A stretch of DNA of 64,000 nt from Soehngenia sp. (GCA_024637045.1 JAGXFX010000027.1:62001-126000), one strand, 5' to 3'; shown: positions 28,341 through 35,449, counted from the first letter of the stretch. Program-made: numbers and translations. The notes: generated by a model from the sequence alone, not told the origin.

Positions 28341-28416
28341 GCCCAGATAGCTCAGTCGGTAGAGCAGTGGACTGAAAATCCACGTGTCGCTGGTTCGATT
28401 CCGGCTCTGGGCACCA
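28341..28416 (+). tRNA. tRNA-Phe (GAA)
   Basis: GCCCAGA pairs with TCTGGGC as acceptor stem; the anticodon loop CTGAAAA gives GAA. The T-arm GGTTCGATTCC and an encoded CCA end are present. Confidence 0.97.
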
Positions 28417-28443
28417 CAATGGTTTTTAATAGAATAATGGTAT

Positions 28444-28518
28444 GCGGGAGTAGCTCAGTGGTAGAGCATCGCCTTGCCAAGGCGAGGGTCGCGAGTTCGA
28501 ATCTCGTCTTCCGCTCCA
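28444..28518 (+). tRNA. tRNA-Gly (GCC)
   Basis: Cloverleaf with acceptor stem GCGGGAG/CTTCCGC, anticodon loop TTGCCAA (GCC), T-arm GAGTTCGAATCTC and terminal TCCA. Confidence 0.97.
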
Positions 28519-28525
28519 GAAATAT

Positions 28526-28599
28526 GGCGGCATAGCCAAGTGGTAAGGCAGAGGTCTGCAACACCTTCACCCCCAGTTCAAATCTGGGTGTCGCCTCCA
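28526..28599 (+). tRNA. tRNA-Cys (GCA), prophage attachment target
   Basis: Acceptor stem GGCGGCA/TGTCGCC, anticodon loop TCTGCAACA with GCA, T-arm CCAGTTCAAATCTGG, encoded CCA. The gene is intact because the phage copy of its 3' half restores it. The last 44 bases are part of the 45-bp attL core. Confidence 0.96.
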
Positions 28600-28600
28600 T
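28556..28600 (+). other. attL core (45 bp)
   Basis: Identical, base for base, to 60752-60796. It overlaps the anticodon arm, variable loop, T-arm and acceptor end of tRNA-Cys, the usual place for a tyrosine-recombinase att site. Confidence 0.93.
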
Positions 28601-28601
28601 T

Positions 28602-28634
28602 GAGAACAACTCATTTATGGGTTGTTCTTTTTTA
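28602..28634 (+). terminator. phage-supplied terminator for the tRNA operon
   Basis: AGAACAACTC pairs with GGGTTGTTCT (one G-T pair) around ATTTAT, followed by TTTTT. It begins two bases inside the prophage and replaces the host terminator, which was displaced to the far side of attR. Confidence 0.8.
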
Positions 28635-28645
28635 TTTCAAAGTGT

Positions 28646-28674
28646 TAAAAGTGTCCTAAAAGTGTCCTCTTGGG
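28646..28674. repeat. 29-bp direct repeat, left copy (putative integrase arm sites)
   Basis: Contains AAAAGTGTCC twice in tandem with an 11-bp step, then TCTTGGG. The same 29 bases occur at 60602-60630 near attR. Position and doubling fit integrase arm-type binding sites. Confidence 0.75.
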
Positions 28675-28682
28675 GACAAAAT

Positions 28683-28715
28683 GAAAACCGCCATATTATT
28701 TGGCGGTCTTTTTTA
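28683..28715. terminator. terminator at the integrase 3' end
   Basis: ACCGCCA pairs with TGGCGGT around TATTATT; T-rich on both sides. The integrase stop codon lies in the loop, so the hairpin can stop leftward int transcription and rightward transcription from the tRNA side. Confidence 0.65.
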
Positions 28716-29847
28716 TAGCATTTTTTTTTACAGCATCATCAAAAGCTAAGGCGGTGTCTTTTCTTTTTTTCTCGCTCATATGGATATAAATATTATCCGT
28801 AGTCGATACCCGGCTATGTCTTAATCTCTTACTGATCTCGTGACTGGATGCCCCAACATCATAAAGAATTGATGCATGGGTATGTCTTAATCCATGGAAG
28901 GTGATAAGAGTTATCTGGTCCTCTTTCTTTAGCAGCTTATTCACTTTTTCAACCGCCTTCTTGAATGCCTTGCTTATATAATTTGGCCTTAATGGCCTGC
29001 CATCCAACCATCCACATACATACTCCATTTCTATTCCTGTCTGCAATTTGTGCTTCTTGTGCTCTAACTGCAGCTTCTTCAATGTCATAATAAGAGAATC
29101 GGTCATAACTACAACTGATAATGATGAGTCAGTCTTTGGAGTGTCCAACTCAAGAATCCCGCCTTTTTTTTCTATCATGTTATGATTTACCTTAAGAATC
29201 CCTTCATCTAGGTCAACATCCTGCCATCTTAATGCAGCAACTTCTCCTTGTCTCAAGCCTGTATGATAAACCACGTAAGCTGGGAGCCACACCTGGCACT
29301 CAGGGAGAGTTTTAAAGAACAAGTCAGCCTCTTCCATGGACCACGCTTCTATTTCCCTTACATCGTCTTTTGGAGGCTTGGCATAGTGTACTGGGTTCTT
29401 AATCAAGAGCTCCCATCCGACTGCCTGCTCCATGGCTTGTCTGAATACCCTATGGATCTTGACTATTGTTCCATTGGCAAGATTGGTATCTCTCTTAATG
29501 TCTGCATAGAGCCGGTCAACTATTGGTGTTTTAACATCAACTAATGGTAAGTATCCGATTCTCTCCTTAACCTGTGTTAGTAGTCTTTTGTACCGTTTCT
29601 GTGTATTATATTTTGTATTTGCTTCTACGTATGTAGCAAACCAGTAGTCAAGATATGTCTCCAGGAGCATGTTTTCGTCAAGATCCATGCTGCCGGTTTT
29701 ATATTTTGCAATTATTTCTCGTTCCCACTTCTTGGCATCTTTTTGTTTAACAAATATTTTTGTCTTTCTGGCTTTCTTGCCGGAGCTTTTCTTGCCAAGA
29801 TAGACTTCCGCTTTATACCGGCCATCTTCTATTTTACGGACTGACAT
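28696..29847 (-). CDS. phage integrase, tyrosine recombinase
   Basis: This 383-residue recombinase integrates and excises the prophage at tRNA-Cys. Residues 1-60 are the arm-binding domain (RYKAEVYLGKKSSGKKA). About 65-165 form the core-binding SAM-like domain. The catalytic domain has Arg in TGLRQGE, then FHGLRHTHAS, HSRVSTTD, and the nucleophile Tyr in NIYIHM. The gene is the outermost leftward gene, next to attL, with a GGAGGTGAT site before ATG 29847. Confidence 0.95.
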   Translation of the reverse strand: MSVRKIEDGRYKAEVYLGKKSSGKKARKTKIFVKQKDAKKWEREIIAKYKTGSMDLDENMLLETYLDYWFATYVEANTKYNTQKRYKRLLTQVKERIGYLPLVDVKTPIVDRLYADIKRDTNLANGTIVKIHRVFRQAMEQAVGWELLIKNPVHYAKPPKDDVREIEAWSMEEADLFFKTLPECQVWLPAYVVYHTGLRQGEVAALRWQDVDLDEGILKVNHNMIEKKGGILELDTPKTDSSLSVVVMTDSLIMTLKKLQLEHKKHKLQTGIEMEYVCGWLDGRPLRPNYISKAFKKAVEKVNKLLKKEDQITLITFHGLRHTHASILYDVGASSHEISKRLRHSRVSTTDNIYIHMSEKKRKDTALAFDDAVKKNAIKKTAK

Positions 29848-29885
29848 ATGATCACCTCCAGATCGAGATTCTTAGTAATTGATGA

Positions 29886-30539
29886 CTAATGACTTATATC
29901 AATTACCATGCCATAATGTAATGTTTCAGTCTTTACCTTGTCTTCATCATAATCTACATATTTTTTCTTGCCACCAACAAGTTTCCATTCCACTTCGTAG
30001 TCTTTATCAAGCACTGATTTAACTTTTTGGGTAGATTCTTTAGGGACATACCCGATATGTCCAATATCTTCATGAATTACCTTGATTGCATTAGGATCAT
30101 AAGGATTATCAGGTTCAGGGATTAATTCAATATCGCCATAGTCTCCAAGGTCGACTTCGAATACATCAACTCCATCCTCCAGTATCTCCTTGTTTGACAT
30201 TCCTTCATAAACATCCTCACCACTAAATTCTATTTGGTCCTTAACAAATTCACGAATAAGCTTTTGTATGTTATCGCCCTGATCATTCTTTTTACTTATA
30301 CCAACTACATTAAATGAAAAACTTCTTCCGGTTGATGGTTTTGTTTCTGATGTAGGACTATAGCTTGTGGTTCGATTATTATGCATAGGGACTGATTTTT
30401 TATTTTTGAAAAGGTTATATCCAAGTGCAATTAATATGATGCCACTTAATAATCCAATAATGGTGAAGTCAACCAGCAAAGTCAACAAACCCATAACACC
30501 AAAAGCGATCAAAAATATCCCTAATATCTTCTTTAGCAT
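29886..30539 (-). CDS. membrane-anchored HIRAN-domain protein
   Basis: The ~217-residue protein begins with two hydrophobic helices (residues ~3-45) and a Ser/Thr-rich linker. A HIRAN domain follows (FEVDLGDYGDIELIPEPDNPYDPNAIKV, then GHIGYVPKEST), which in other proteins recognises free 3' ends of DNA. ATG 30539 is preferred over an in-frame TTG at 30545 because AAGGAGG lies 7 bases upstream. It is downstream of the repressor on the same strand, so it is probably expressed in the lysogen. Its function is unknown. Confidence 0.7.
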   Translation of the reverse strand: MLKKILGIFLIAFGVMGLLTLLVDFTIIGLLSGIILIALGYNLFKNKKSVPMHNNRTTSYSPTSETKPSTGRSFSFNVVGISKKNDQGDNIQKLIREFVKDQIEFSGEDVYEGMSNKEILEDGVDVFEVDLGDYGDIELIPEPDNPYDPNAIKVIHEDIGHIGYVPKESTQKVKSVLDKDYEVEWKLVGGKKKYVDYDEDKVKTETLHYGMVIDISH

Positions 30540-30550
30540 AACCAACCTCC

Positions 30551-31180
30551 TTATCTTATATTAAGAACAGCTACCAACTTGCCAATTATCCTGATGTCGC
30601 CTTTATCAAAAACTGTTGTAGGGTATTCTGGATTCTCACTTATTAATCTTACAGAACCGTTATCTCTATAAACTCTCTTCAAAGTTGCTTGGTCACCGTC
30701 AATCATTACAGCTGCAATTTGACCATTCTCTACTTCAGGCTGTTGCCGAATAAATGCATAATCACCATCGAGTATTCCGGCATTAATCATAGAAGTACCT
30801 TTAACCCTAATTATAAAGTCAGCATCGACAGAGGGGTCAATGATGAAATTGCGCTCTATGTTTTCTGTCGCTAATATGGGCATTCCTGCTGCAATTTGAC
30901 CTAAAATAGGTATTTTACGGAATACACGAGAATCTGGGTCATATGGTCTCTGCACCAAATCTTTTCTAGGACTAAGATCAACATTCATTAGATCATCTAT
31001 GGTCACCTTTAATATGCCTGCTATGTCTGAAAGTGTCCCGGATGATGGTATTCTCTTGCCATTTTCCCATTCACTAACACCAGAACTACTCTTGTATCCT
31101 AGCATATCTGCAAGATCCATCTGTTCCAGTCCAGCTTTGGTCCTTAAGTACTTTAGATTTGTTGAGAAATATTTGCTCAA
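30551..31180 (-). CDS. LexA/CI-like phage repressor (HTH-XRE plus S24 peptidase)
   Basis: This ~209-residue repressor keeps the prophage silent. An XRE helix-turn-helix occupies residues ~5-62 (NLKYLRTKAGLEQMDLADML). The S24 domain has the Ala-Gly cleavage site in GQIAAGMPI, the catalytic Ser in KGTSMIN, and the Lys in QATLKRVY, so RecA-stimulated self-cleavage and SOS induction are expected. I choose TTG 31180 as start because AGGAGGAGG lies 8 bases before it; GTG 31189 is too close to that site. It is divergent from the Cro-like gene across the operator region. Confidence 0.88.
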   Translation of the reverse strand: MSKYFSTNLKYLRTKAGLEQMDLADMLGYKSSSGVSEWENGKRIPSSGTLSDIAGILKVTIDDLMNVDLSPRKDLVQRPYDPDSRVFRKIPILGQIAAGMPILATENIERNFIIDPSVDADFIIRVKGTSMINAGILDGDYAFIRQQPEVENGQIAAVMIDGDQATLKRVYRDNGSVRLISENPEYPTTVFDKGDIRIIGKLVAVLNIR

Positions 31181-31189
31181 TTTATTCAC

Positions 31190-31319
31190 CTCCTCCTAAT
31201 GATTTAATTATACCCTATTAAATCGAAAAGTAAAAACAAATTTCTATAAAATCGAAAATTATTTCTTGACTTCTATAATATCGAAATGTTAGAATATTAA
31301 TAACGAAGGAGGTGAGGAT
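31190..31319. promoter_or_regulatory. divergent early promoters with three repressor operators
   Basis: Three 15-bp imperfect palindromes lie at 31213-31227, 31242-31256 and 31271-31285. The last two read TTCTATAAAATCGAA and TTCTATAATATCGAA; the first ends TATTAAATCGAA. They start exactly 29 bp apart. A rightward promoter (TTGACT at 31266, TAGAAT at 31290, 18-bp spacer) has the third operator inside it. A leftward promoter (TTTACT, 16 bp, TATAAT on the minus strand) overlaps the first. This is the layout of a lysis-lysogeny switch. Confidence 0.75.
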
Positions 31320-31520
31320 ATGGCAAAGAAGACTTTAAGACAAATTAGAAGAGAAAAAGACATCACACAAAAGCAACTAAGCCGGCTTACAGGTCTATCT
31401 GAACGCATTATATCAATTTATGAAAATGATGTTGAAGCTTTACGTGCTGCAAGTTTTAATAATTTGGAGAAACTTGCAAGAGCCCTTGGAGTAAAAGTGG
31501 ATGATATTTTTTTGGGCTAG
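31320..31520 (+). CDS. Cro-like XRE regulator
   Basis: This 66-residue protein is a single helix-turn-helix domain (LRQIRREKDITQKQLSRLTGL, ending ARALGVKVDDIFL). It is the first rightward early gene, divergent from the repressor, and probably competes for the same operators. A GGAGGTGAGG site precedes its ATG. Confidence 0.85.
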   Translation: MAKKTLRQIRREKDITQKQLSRLTGLSERIISIYENDVEALRAASFNNLEKLARALGVKVDDIFLG

Positions 31521-31522
31521 AC

Positions 31523-31537
31523 TTCTACAATATAGAA
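31523..31537. promoter_or_regulatory. fourth operator-like palindrome
   Basis: TTCTACAATATAGAA is a near-perfect palindrome with the same consensus as the three main operators. It lies just after the Cro-like stop codon. Confidence 0.5.
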
Positions 31538-31578
31538 ATACATATGTTGTGGAGTTATTAAAAAGGAGGTTCAAAGAG

Positions 31579-31839
31579 ATGAAAAGCTATACAACCGGAC
31601 AAGTAGCAGAGGTCCTCGGGGTCTCAAGTGTAACTGTAAGAAACGAAATTGAGAGAGGTAACCTGAAAGCTTTTAAGGTTGGTATCGAGTACAGAGTAAC
31701 CCAACAAAGACTTGATGAGTATATGGGCATCAACAATAGTTGGGAGACGGAGAAGGCGGATCTACTAAAAACTATTGAGGATCAGCAGAGGATCATCAAC
31801 AAAGTGAAGGTGTTTGTAAGAGAACTGGAGGTGAGTTAA
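31579..31839 (+). CDS. excisionase-like helix-turn-helix protein
   Basis: This 86-residue protein starts MKSYTTGQVAEVLGVSSVTV and continues EIERGNLKAFKV---YRVTQQRLDEYM, the MerR-like HTH_17 pattern of excisionases and small phage regulators. The C-terminal ~30 residues form a helix. ATG 31579 follows AAAAGGAGG by 9 bases; the longer in-frame reading has no site. It could be Xis or an early regulator. Confidence 0.75.
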   Translation: MKSYTTGQVAEVLGVSSVTVRNEIERGNLKAFKVGIEYRVTQQRLDEYMGINNSWETEKADLLKTIEDQQRIINKVKVFVRELEVS

Positions 31840-32000
31840 TGAGTAACTTTGAAAAGATTAAATCAATGAATCTGGAAGAACTGGCAGCATTTCTATACGT
31901 AAAAATATCAAGGAAGGGTCTGAAAAAGACTGAGGAATGGCTCCAGGAAGAAAGTGAGGAAGATAACAATGAAAATCGGTCAGAATATAAAAAAGTATAG
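31839..32000 (+). CDS. 53-residue small early phage protein
   Basis: Begins NFEKIKSMNLEELAAFL, a start seen in many small Firmicutes phage proteins of unknown function that usually end in WL-x-E (here EEWLQEE). It overlaps the previous stop by one base and overlaps the next gene. The cysteines of longer relatives are absent. Confidence 0.65.
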   Translation: MSNFEKIKSMNLEELAAFLYVKISRKGLKKTEEWLQEESEEDNNENRSEYKKV

Positions 32001-32268
32001 GAAGGCACGAAAACTGACCCAATCGCAATTGGCGAAGCTTCTGGGCAAAGATATGCGTACTATACAAAAATACGAATATGACGAAATATCCCCTCCCCTA
32101 AGAGATTTTGAAAAATTAGCTAGAGAATTAAAGGTAGAAGTGGTTGACCTATTATATGGCGATAACAAACCATTCTACCCTGTACCAGAGTTCATGTCGA
32201 AAGAGCTTGTAATAAATATCAGATTAAAAGTAAGCCCGGATGGATTTATAGATGTTGAGATGGATTGA
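31969..32268 (+). CDS. XRE-family HTH regulator
   Basis: This 99-residue protein is an N-terminal helix-turn-helix (GQNIKKYRKARKLTQSQLAKLL, then RTIQKYE) plus a ~30-residue beta-like tail ending GFIDVEMD. ATG 31969 is used, with GAGGAAG upstream. It is the third HTH protein of the early region; whether it acts on the operators is unknown. Confidence 0.8.
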   Translation: MKIGQNIKKYRKARKLTQSQLAKLLGKDMRTIQKYEYDEISPPLRDFEKLARELKVEVVDLLYGDNKPFYPVPEFMSKELVINIRLKVSPDGFIDVEMD

Positions 32269-32279
32269 GGAGGTGGATC

Positions 32280-32819
32280 ATGAAAATACATCCAAGTAAA
32301 CTGGCTGCAGCATGGTTGATGTGGTCCCTGGTACTTATGATAGTAACAGTAATAGCGACACAAAGCCTGGCACAGCCGGAGGAGATTATAAGGGTTGAGT
32401 ATATCGTGATGGAACCTGAGGAATATAAAGAGTATGAAGAAACGATAACACCAGAGTCTGTGGATCCAGAGAAAAACCTGTTAGGTGAGTATACTATAAC
32501 CGCCTACTGCGGGTGTGAAATCTGCTGTGGAGAGTGGGCCAGCAAGAGACCGCTTGATGTTGATGGCAACCAAATAGTATACGGGTCTTATGGGATAGAG
32601 TTGACACCGGATTATAGCATAGCTTCACCATTGCCAGAAGGCACAAGAGTAGATATAGAGGAGTTAGGCATACACGAGGTACAAGATACAACTTCAATCT
32701 GGATAAGGGACGCATATGAGGGCAGAATCATAGACCTGTATATGGGCAATGATGAGGAGGCACATCAGAGAGCATTGGAGTGGGGCAAGCAGACAATGAA
32801 AGTATGGGAGGTTGAATGA
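32280..32819 (+). CDS. membrane-anchored 3D-domain protein
   Basis: This 179-residue protein has one N-terminal transmembrane helix (residues ~8-28), an acidic spacer, and a C-terminal 3D domain. TAYCGCEICCG starts the domain, and the three-Asp signature is spread over GIELTPDYSIA and later IRDAYEGRIIDLYMG. 3D domains occur in lytic transglycosylases of the MltA type and in Rpf/Sps-like cell-wall enzymes. Its place in the early region, far from the lysis genes, is unusual. GAGGAGGTGG precedes ATG 32280. Confidence 0.8.
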   Translation: MKIHPSKLAAAWLMWSLVLMIVTVIATQSLAQPEEIIRVEYIVMEPEEYKEYEETITPESVDPEKNLLGEYTITAYCGCEICCGEWASKRPLDVDGNQIVYGSYGIELTPDYSIASPLPEGTRVDIEELGIHEVQDTTSIWIRDAYEGRIIDLYMGNDEEAHQRALEWGKQTMKVWEVE

Positions 32820-32959
32820 TGAAAAGGAAATTTATAAGAGATCATATCAGGAAAGAAGTTGGAAATAAAAACTTGAAAGATATGTGGAAGCAATTTCAGA
32901 AGGAGAAGTATGGCGATGACTATAAGAAGGTATGCAGCAGGAAGAGAAAAAGTAGATGA
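32819..32959 (+). CDS. 46-residue basic small protein
   Basis: Frame opens at ATG 32819, overlapping the 3D-domain gene stop. Lys/Arg-rich throughout (starts MKRKFIRDHIRKEVG; ends SRKRKSR). Function unknown. Kept because of the tight overlapping packing and the strong site before the next gene. Confidence 0.5.
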   Translation: MKRKFIRDHIRKEVGNKNLKDMWKQFQKEKYGDDYKKVCSRKRKSR

Positions 32960-32972
32960 GGAGGTGGAATAA

Positions 32973-33143
32973 TTGACAAAGAAGGCGGAATTGAAATTTA
33001 GTTGTGCTGCGTGCGGTAAAGAGGTTAAACACGATGAAGCAAGGAGCAACGACAATTGGAAAGTAGCGCCAAAGGAATGCAATCACTGTGGGAGCAGTTT
33101 GGTTCATATAGTAATGCCAGGGAGGTCAAACGATGAACAATAA
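32973..33143 (+). CDS. 56-residue zinc-ribbon protein
   Basis: TTG start at 32973, 7 bases after GAGGAGGTGG. Two CxxC pairs (CAAC; C-N-H-C) about 27 residues apart predict a zinc ribbon. Overlaps the start of the next gene. Function unknown. Confidence 0.6.
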   Translation: MTKKAELKFSCAACGKEVKHDEARSNDNWKVAPKECNHCGSSLVHIVMPGRSNDEQ

Positions 33144-33378
33144 TTATTATTATTTTACCTTTGGATCAGAAGGACAACTCTTCAAGGGCGGCTGGGTGAA
33201 AATTAAAGCTCAAGGCTTGTATGAAGCCCAACAGAAGTTCATCAAGCATTTTGGGAACAAAGCCCGGAAAGGTCAATTTTTAAACTACTCATTTGACTAT
33301 ACGGAAGAGAAATTTCAAGCTTCTGGCATGCAGGAAGAAGGGAATATTGGTGCATATTGCCATGAAATTATCGAATGA
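33133..33378 (+). CDS. 81-residue conserved phage protein, function unknown
   Basis: Starts with an asparagine/tyrosine run, then WVKIKAQGLYEAQQKFIKHFG and FLNYSFDYTEEKF, a pattern I associate with small proteins of Firmicutes phages. No catalytic motif seen. Overlaps both neighbours by a few bases. Confidence 0.65.
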   Translation: MNNNYYYFTFGSEGQLFKGGWVKIKAQGLYEAQQKFIKHFGNKARKGQFLNYSFDYTEEKFQASGMQEEGNIGAYCHEIIE

Positions 33379-34100
33379 GACCAAAACAGAAGGAGATCAT
33401 CAAGGAAATTGAAAAGCTATCCGGTAAACACTCATCATGGAAGGTATTCACTGATTTTGTTGAAGTTGCTGCAATAACGATTAGTAACGCAGTGGATAGA
33501 ACCAAGTGGAGAGAACGGGAAGATCGTTACCTTGCAATAGTTAAGGAATACGGGAAAGATGAATTTCTGACATTCAAGAAGATGTTTCACCTTCTCATTG
33601 AGGCAATGGATGAAACTGTAGAGATGGAGGGTGGACCCAAAGACATACTGGGACCAATATTTCACGAATTGGCACTACATAATAAATGGAAAGGCCAATT
33701 TTTTACACCAGTTGATGTGTCCGAGCTCATAGGAAAGATGAATGTAAGGCAGCTCAAGCCCTGGGAGATAGAAAGGTTAAACGAACCATGCTCAGGTAGT
33801 GGATCAATGGTCCTTGGATATGCCAAAGCAATGAGAGATAACAACATGAACTACAATAGACAGCTACTTGTAACCGCTCAAGATGTAGACACAAAATGTG
33901 TTCATATGACTTATATCCAATTATCTCTTTATGGGATCCCGGCAGTGGTTCTAAATGCAAATACACTCACTTTGGAAGTTTGGGATGCCTGGTACACTCC
34001 GATTTATTTAATTGATGGTTGGAAGATGAGGGAGAAAGCTAAGGATCATTTGATTAACCCAGCAATTGAAGAAGCTACTCAAATGATGATGGAGATATAG
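33375..34100 (+). CDS. N6-adenine methylase-fold phage protein lacking the NPPY motif
   Basis: The 241-residue protein aligns by eye with the middle of HsdM-type methylases: GQFFTPVDVSELIGKM, then NEPCSGSGSMVLGYAKAM for the SAM-binding loop (normally DPACGSGG), then AQDVDTKCVHMTYIQLSLYGIPA. The catalytic DPPY/NPPF motif that should follow is absent; ANTLTLEVWDAW stands there. It may be catalytically inactive or use another site. It overlaps the previous gene by four bases. No specificity or restriction subunit is nearby. Confidence 0.7.
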   Translation: MRPKQKEIIKEIEKLSGKHSSWKVFTDFVEVAAITISNAVDRTKWREREDRYLAIVKEYGKDEFLTFKKMFHLLIEAMDETVEMEGGPKDILGPIFHELALHNKWKGQFFTPVDVSELIGKMNVRQLKPWEIERLNEPCSGSGSMVLGYAKAMRDNNMNYNRQLLVTAQDVDTKCVHMTYIQLSLYGIPAVVLNANTLTLEVWDAWYTPIYLIDGWKMREKAKDHLINPAIEEATQMMMEI

Positions 34101-34112
34101 GAGGCGGAATAG

Positions 34113-34328
34113 ATGGAAAAGGATAGATGTTTGTTTTGTAGAAGTAGAAATTGCTTTGAAAGGGTAGTGACCAGAGATGGTCTGTATGATGAGATAGCTT
34201 GTTCAAAGCATGTGGAAGATTTACATAGACATGCTGATGAAACTAGACCCGGTGTTCCAAAGCTGTTTATTAGCAGTACGGGAACAGTAATAAGAGGTGA
34301 TAAGTCACCGTTTGAGGAGGTTAAATGA
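34113..34328 (+). CDS. 71-residue small protein with Cys/His pairs
   Basis: Starts EKDRCLFCRSRNCFERVV and later has CSKHVEDLHRH, so a small zinc-binding fold is likely. GGAGGCGG site upstream. Function unknown. Overlaps the next small gene by one base. Confidence 0.6.
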   Translation: MEKDRCLFCRSRNCFERVVTRDGLYDEIACSKHVEDLHRHADETRPGVPKLFISSTGTVIRGDKSPFEEVK

Positions 34329-34435
34329 TGCTGACATCAATAATAAATGTAATGACCTTGATAATCATCTTATTAATATTTTATGATCTGCAATCAATCA
34401 AGAAGTTCCTGAAGGATATGAAGGAGGTTGAATGA
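34328..34435 (+). CDS. 35-residue single-span membrane microprotein
   Basis: ATG 34328 overlaps the previous stop (ATGATG). Residues 3-20 are strongly hydrophobic (I, L, V, T) followed by a charged helix ending KKFLKDMKEVE. The final codons contain the ribosome binding site of the next gene. Function unknown. Confidence 0.45.
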   Translation: MLTSIINVMTLIIILLIFYDLQSIKKFLKDMKEVE

Positions 34436-34737
34436 TGGCAAGAATATTACTCAAAATCAAGGGTTACCCAGATGAAGCAAAAGAGCTTGTAGATATATGG
34501 GAAAAATACTCTAATAGCGGACTCGCTAAGGACGGCTTTAATTATGTAACCTTTGTTAATAAAAGACCACAGAATCCAAAAACACAGAATCGCAGGATTA
34601 TGGGATTTAACGCGGAAAGCATATCTTATCTCAATAATGACAGGGAATTGATAAAAATGAGCGTGGAAAACTTCATTTATCTCATGGCGAAATGTGGAGT
34701 TGATATTGAGGTGAATGACCTGGAGGTAGTCGAATGA
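34435..34737 (+). CDS. 100-residue hypothetical early phage protein
   Basis: No family recognised. Starts MARILLKIKGYPDEAKELVD and ends in an acidic stretch (CGVDIEVNDLEVVE). ATG 34435 has AAGGAGG 7 bases upstream. It lies in a tightly packed run of small genes. Confidence 0.6.
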   Translation: MARILLKIKGYPDEAKELVDIWEKYSNSGLAKDGFNYVTFVNKRPQNPKTQNRRIMGFNAESISYLNNDRELIKMSVENFIYLMAKCGVDIEVNDLEVVE

Positions 34738-34910
34738 AAAGAGCATACAGAGTTAGCTATTTTGATATGACAAATGAAAACGGAGACTTAATGATTACAA
34801 CAACAACAGATGAAGGCTTAGACAATCTGCTTGATAATCCAGTGATTGATGTTATCGGATTTACACTATTAGAAGGAAGGGAGGCTGAAATGCTTGAAGG
34901 ATCTAATTAA
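34734..34910 (+). CDS. 58-residue hypothetical protein
   Basis: ATG 34734 overlaps the previous stop, with CTGGAGGTAG upstream. Alternating beta-like pattern (RAYRVSYFDMTNENGDLM) and an acidic C-terminus. Function unknown. Confidence 0.5.
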   Translation: MKRAYRVSYFDMTNENGDLMITTTTDEGLDNLLDNPVIDVIGFTLLEGREAEMLEGSN

Positions 34911-34973
34911 TGGAACGAGGTTAAAAAGATACATTTGGAGGTCAATACTTTGGGGAGGAAGTAGGTCACTCAT

Positions 34974-35162
34974 ATGAAAGACATCTGCAAAGTAACCATA
35001 CTTGAAGCTATAAGAATTATCCGGACAAGGGAACCGATTGGCTTATTTATCATATATCAGAAAGATGGTTACATCGGACTTGATAACTCTAAAGGTTATG
35101 CCTGGACCGAAGCTTTTAAAACAAAAGAAGAGTGTGAGATCTGGTTAAGAAGGGAGGATTAG
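34974..35162 (+). CDS. 62-residue hypothetical protein
   Basis: Mixed alpha/beta pattern (CKVTILEAIRIIRTREPIG, then YIGLDNSKGYAWTEAFKT) ending CEIWLRRED. The GGGGAGG upstream is about 16 bases away, so the start is less sure. No function known. Confidence 0.55.
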   Translation: MKDICKVTILEAIRIIRTREPIGLFIIYQKDGYIGLDNSKGYAWTEAFKTKEECEIWLRRED

Positions 35163-35164
35163 AA

Positions 35165-35449
35165 ATGATTGAGAAGGAAAACAGAAGAGAAAGTTATGAA
35201 GCAATACAACCCAAGGTCCCAGACAGGAAAGCACTAATACTTGAGGTATTGGAGAAGGGTCCAAAAACAGCTCACGAAATTGTTGAGGCATTGCTAAGGG
35301 AAAGGATCATCCCATATTATGATCGCAACTTCGTGTCTCCAAGGTTAACAGAACTGAAGGAGATGGAACTTGTAGAAGTAATTGGCAGCAAGTACGAGAG
35401 GCGCACAGACAGAAAGGTATCTGTCTGGAAACTCAAGGAGGAAAGCTGA
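35165..35449 (+). CDS. winged-helix-like small phage protein
   Basis: This 94-residue protein has a predicted winged helix (LILEVLEKGPKTAHEIVEALL, then SPRLTELKEMELVEVIG) like DNA-binding proteins that read promoter regions. The C-terminus is a basic wing (YERRTDRKVSVWKLK). It may regulate early genes. GGGAGG site just upstream. Confidence 0.6.
   Translation: MIEKENRRESYEAIQPKVPDRKALILEVLEKGPKTAHEIVEALLRERIIPYYDRNFVSPRLTELKEMELVEVIGSKYERRTDRKVSVWKLKEES

Noticed and set aside
31501-31578. N-terminal extension of the excisionase-like protein
   Set aside because: It runs through the end of the Cro-like gene and the operator; AAAAGGAGG sets the start at 31579.
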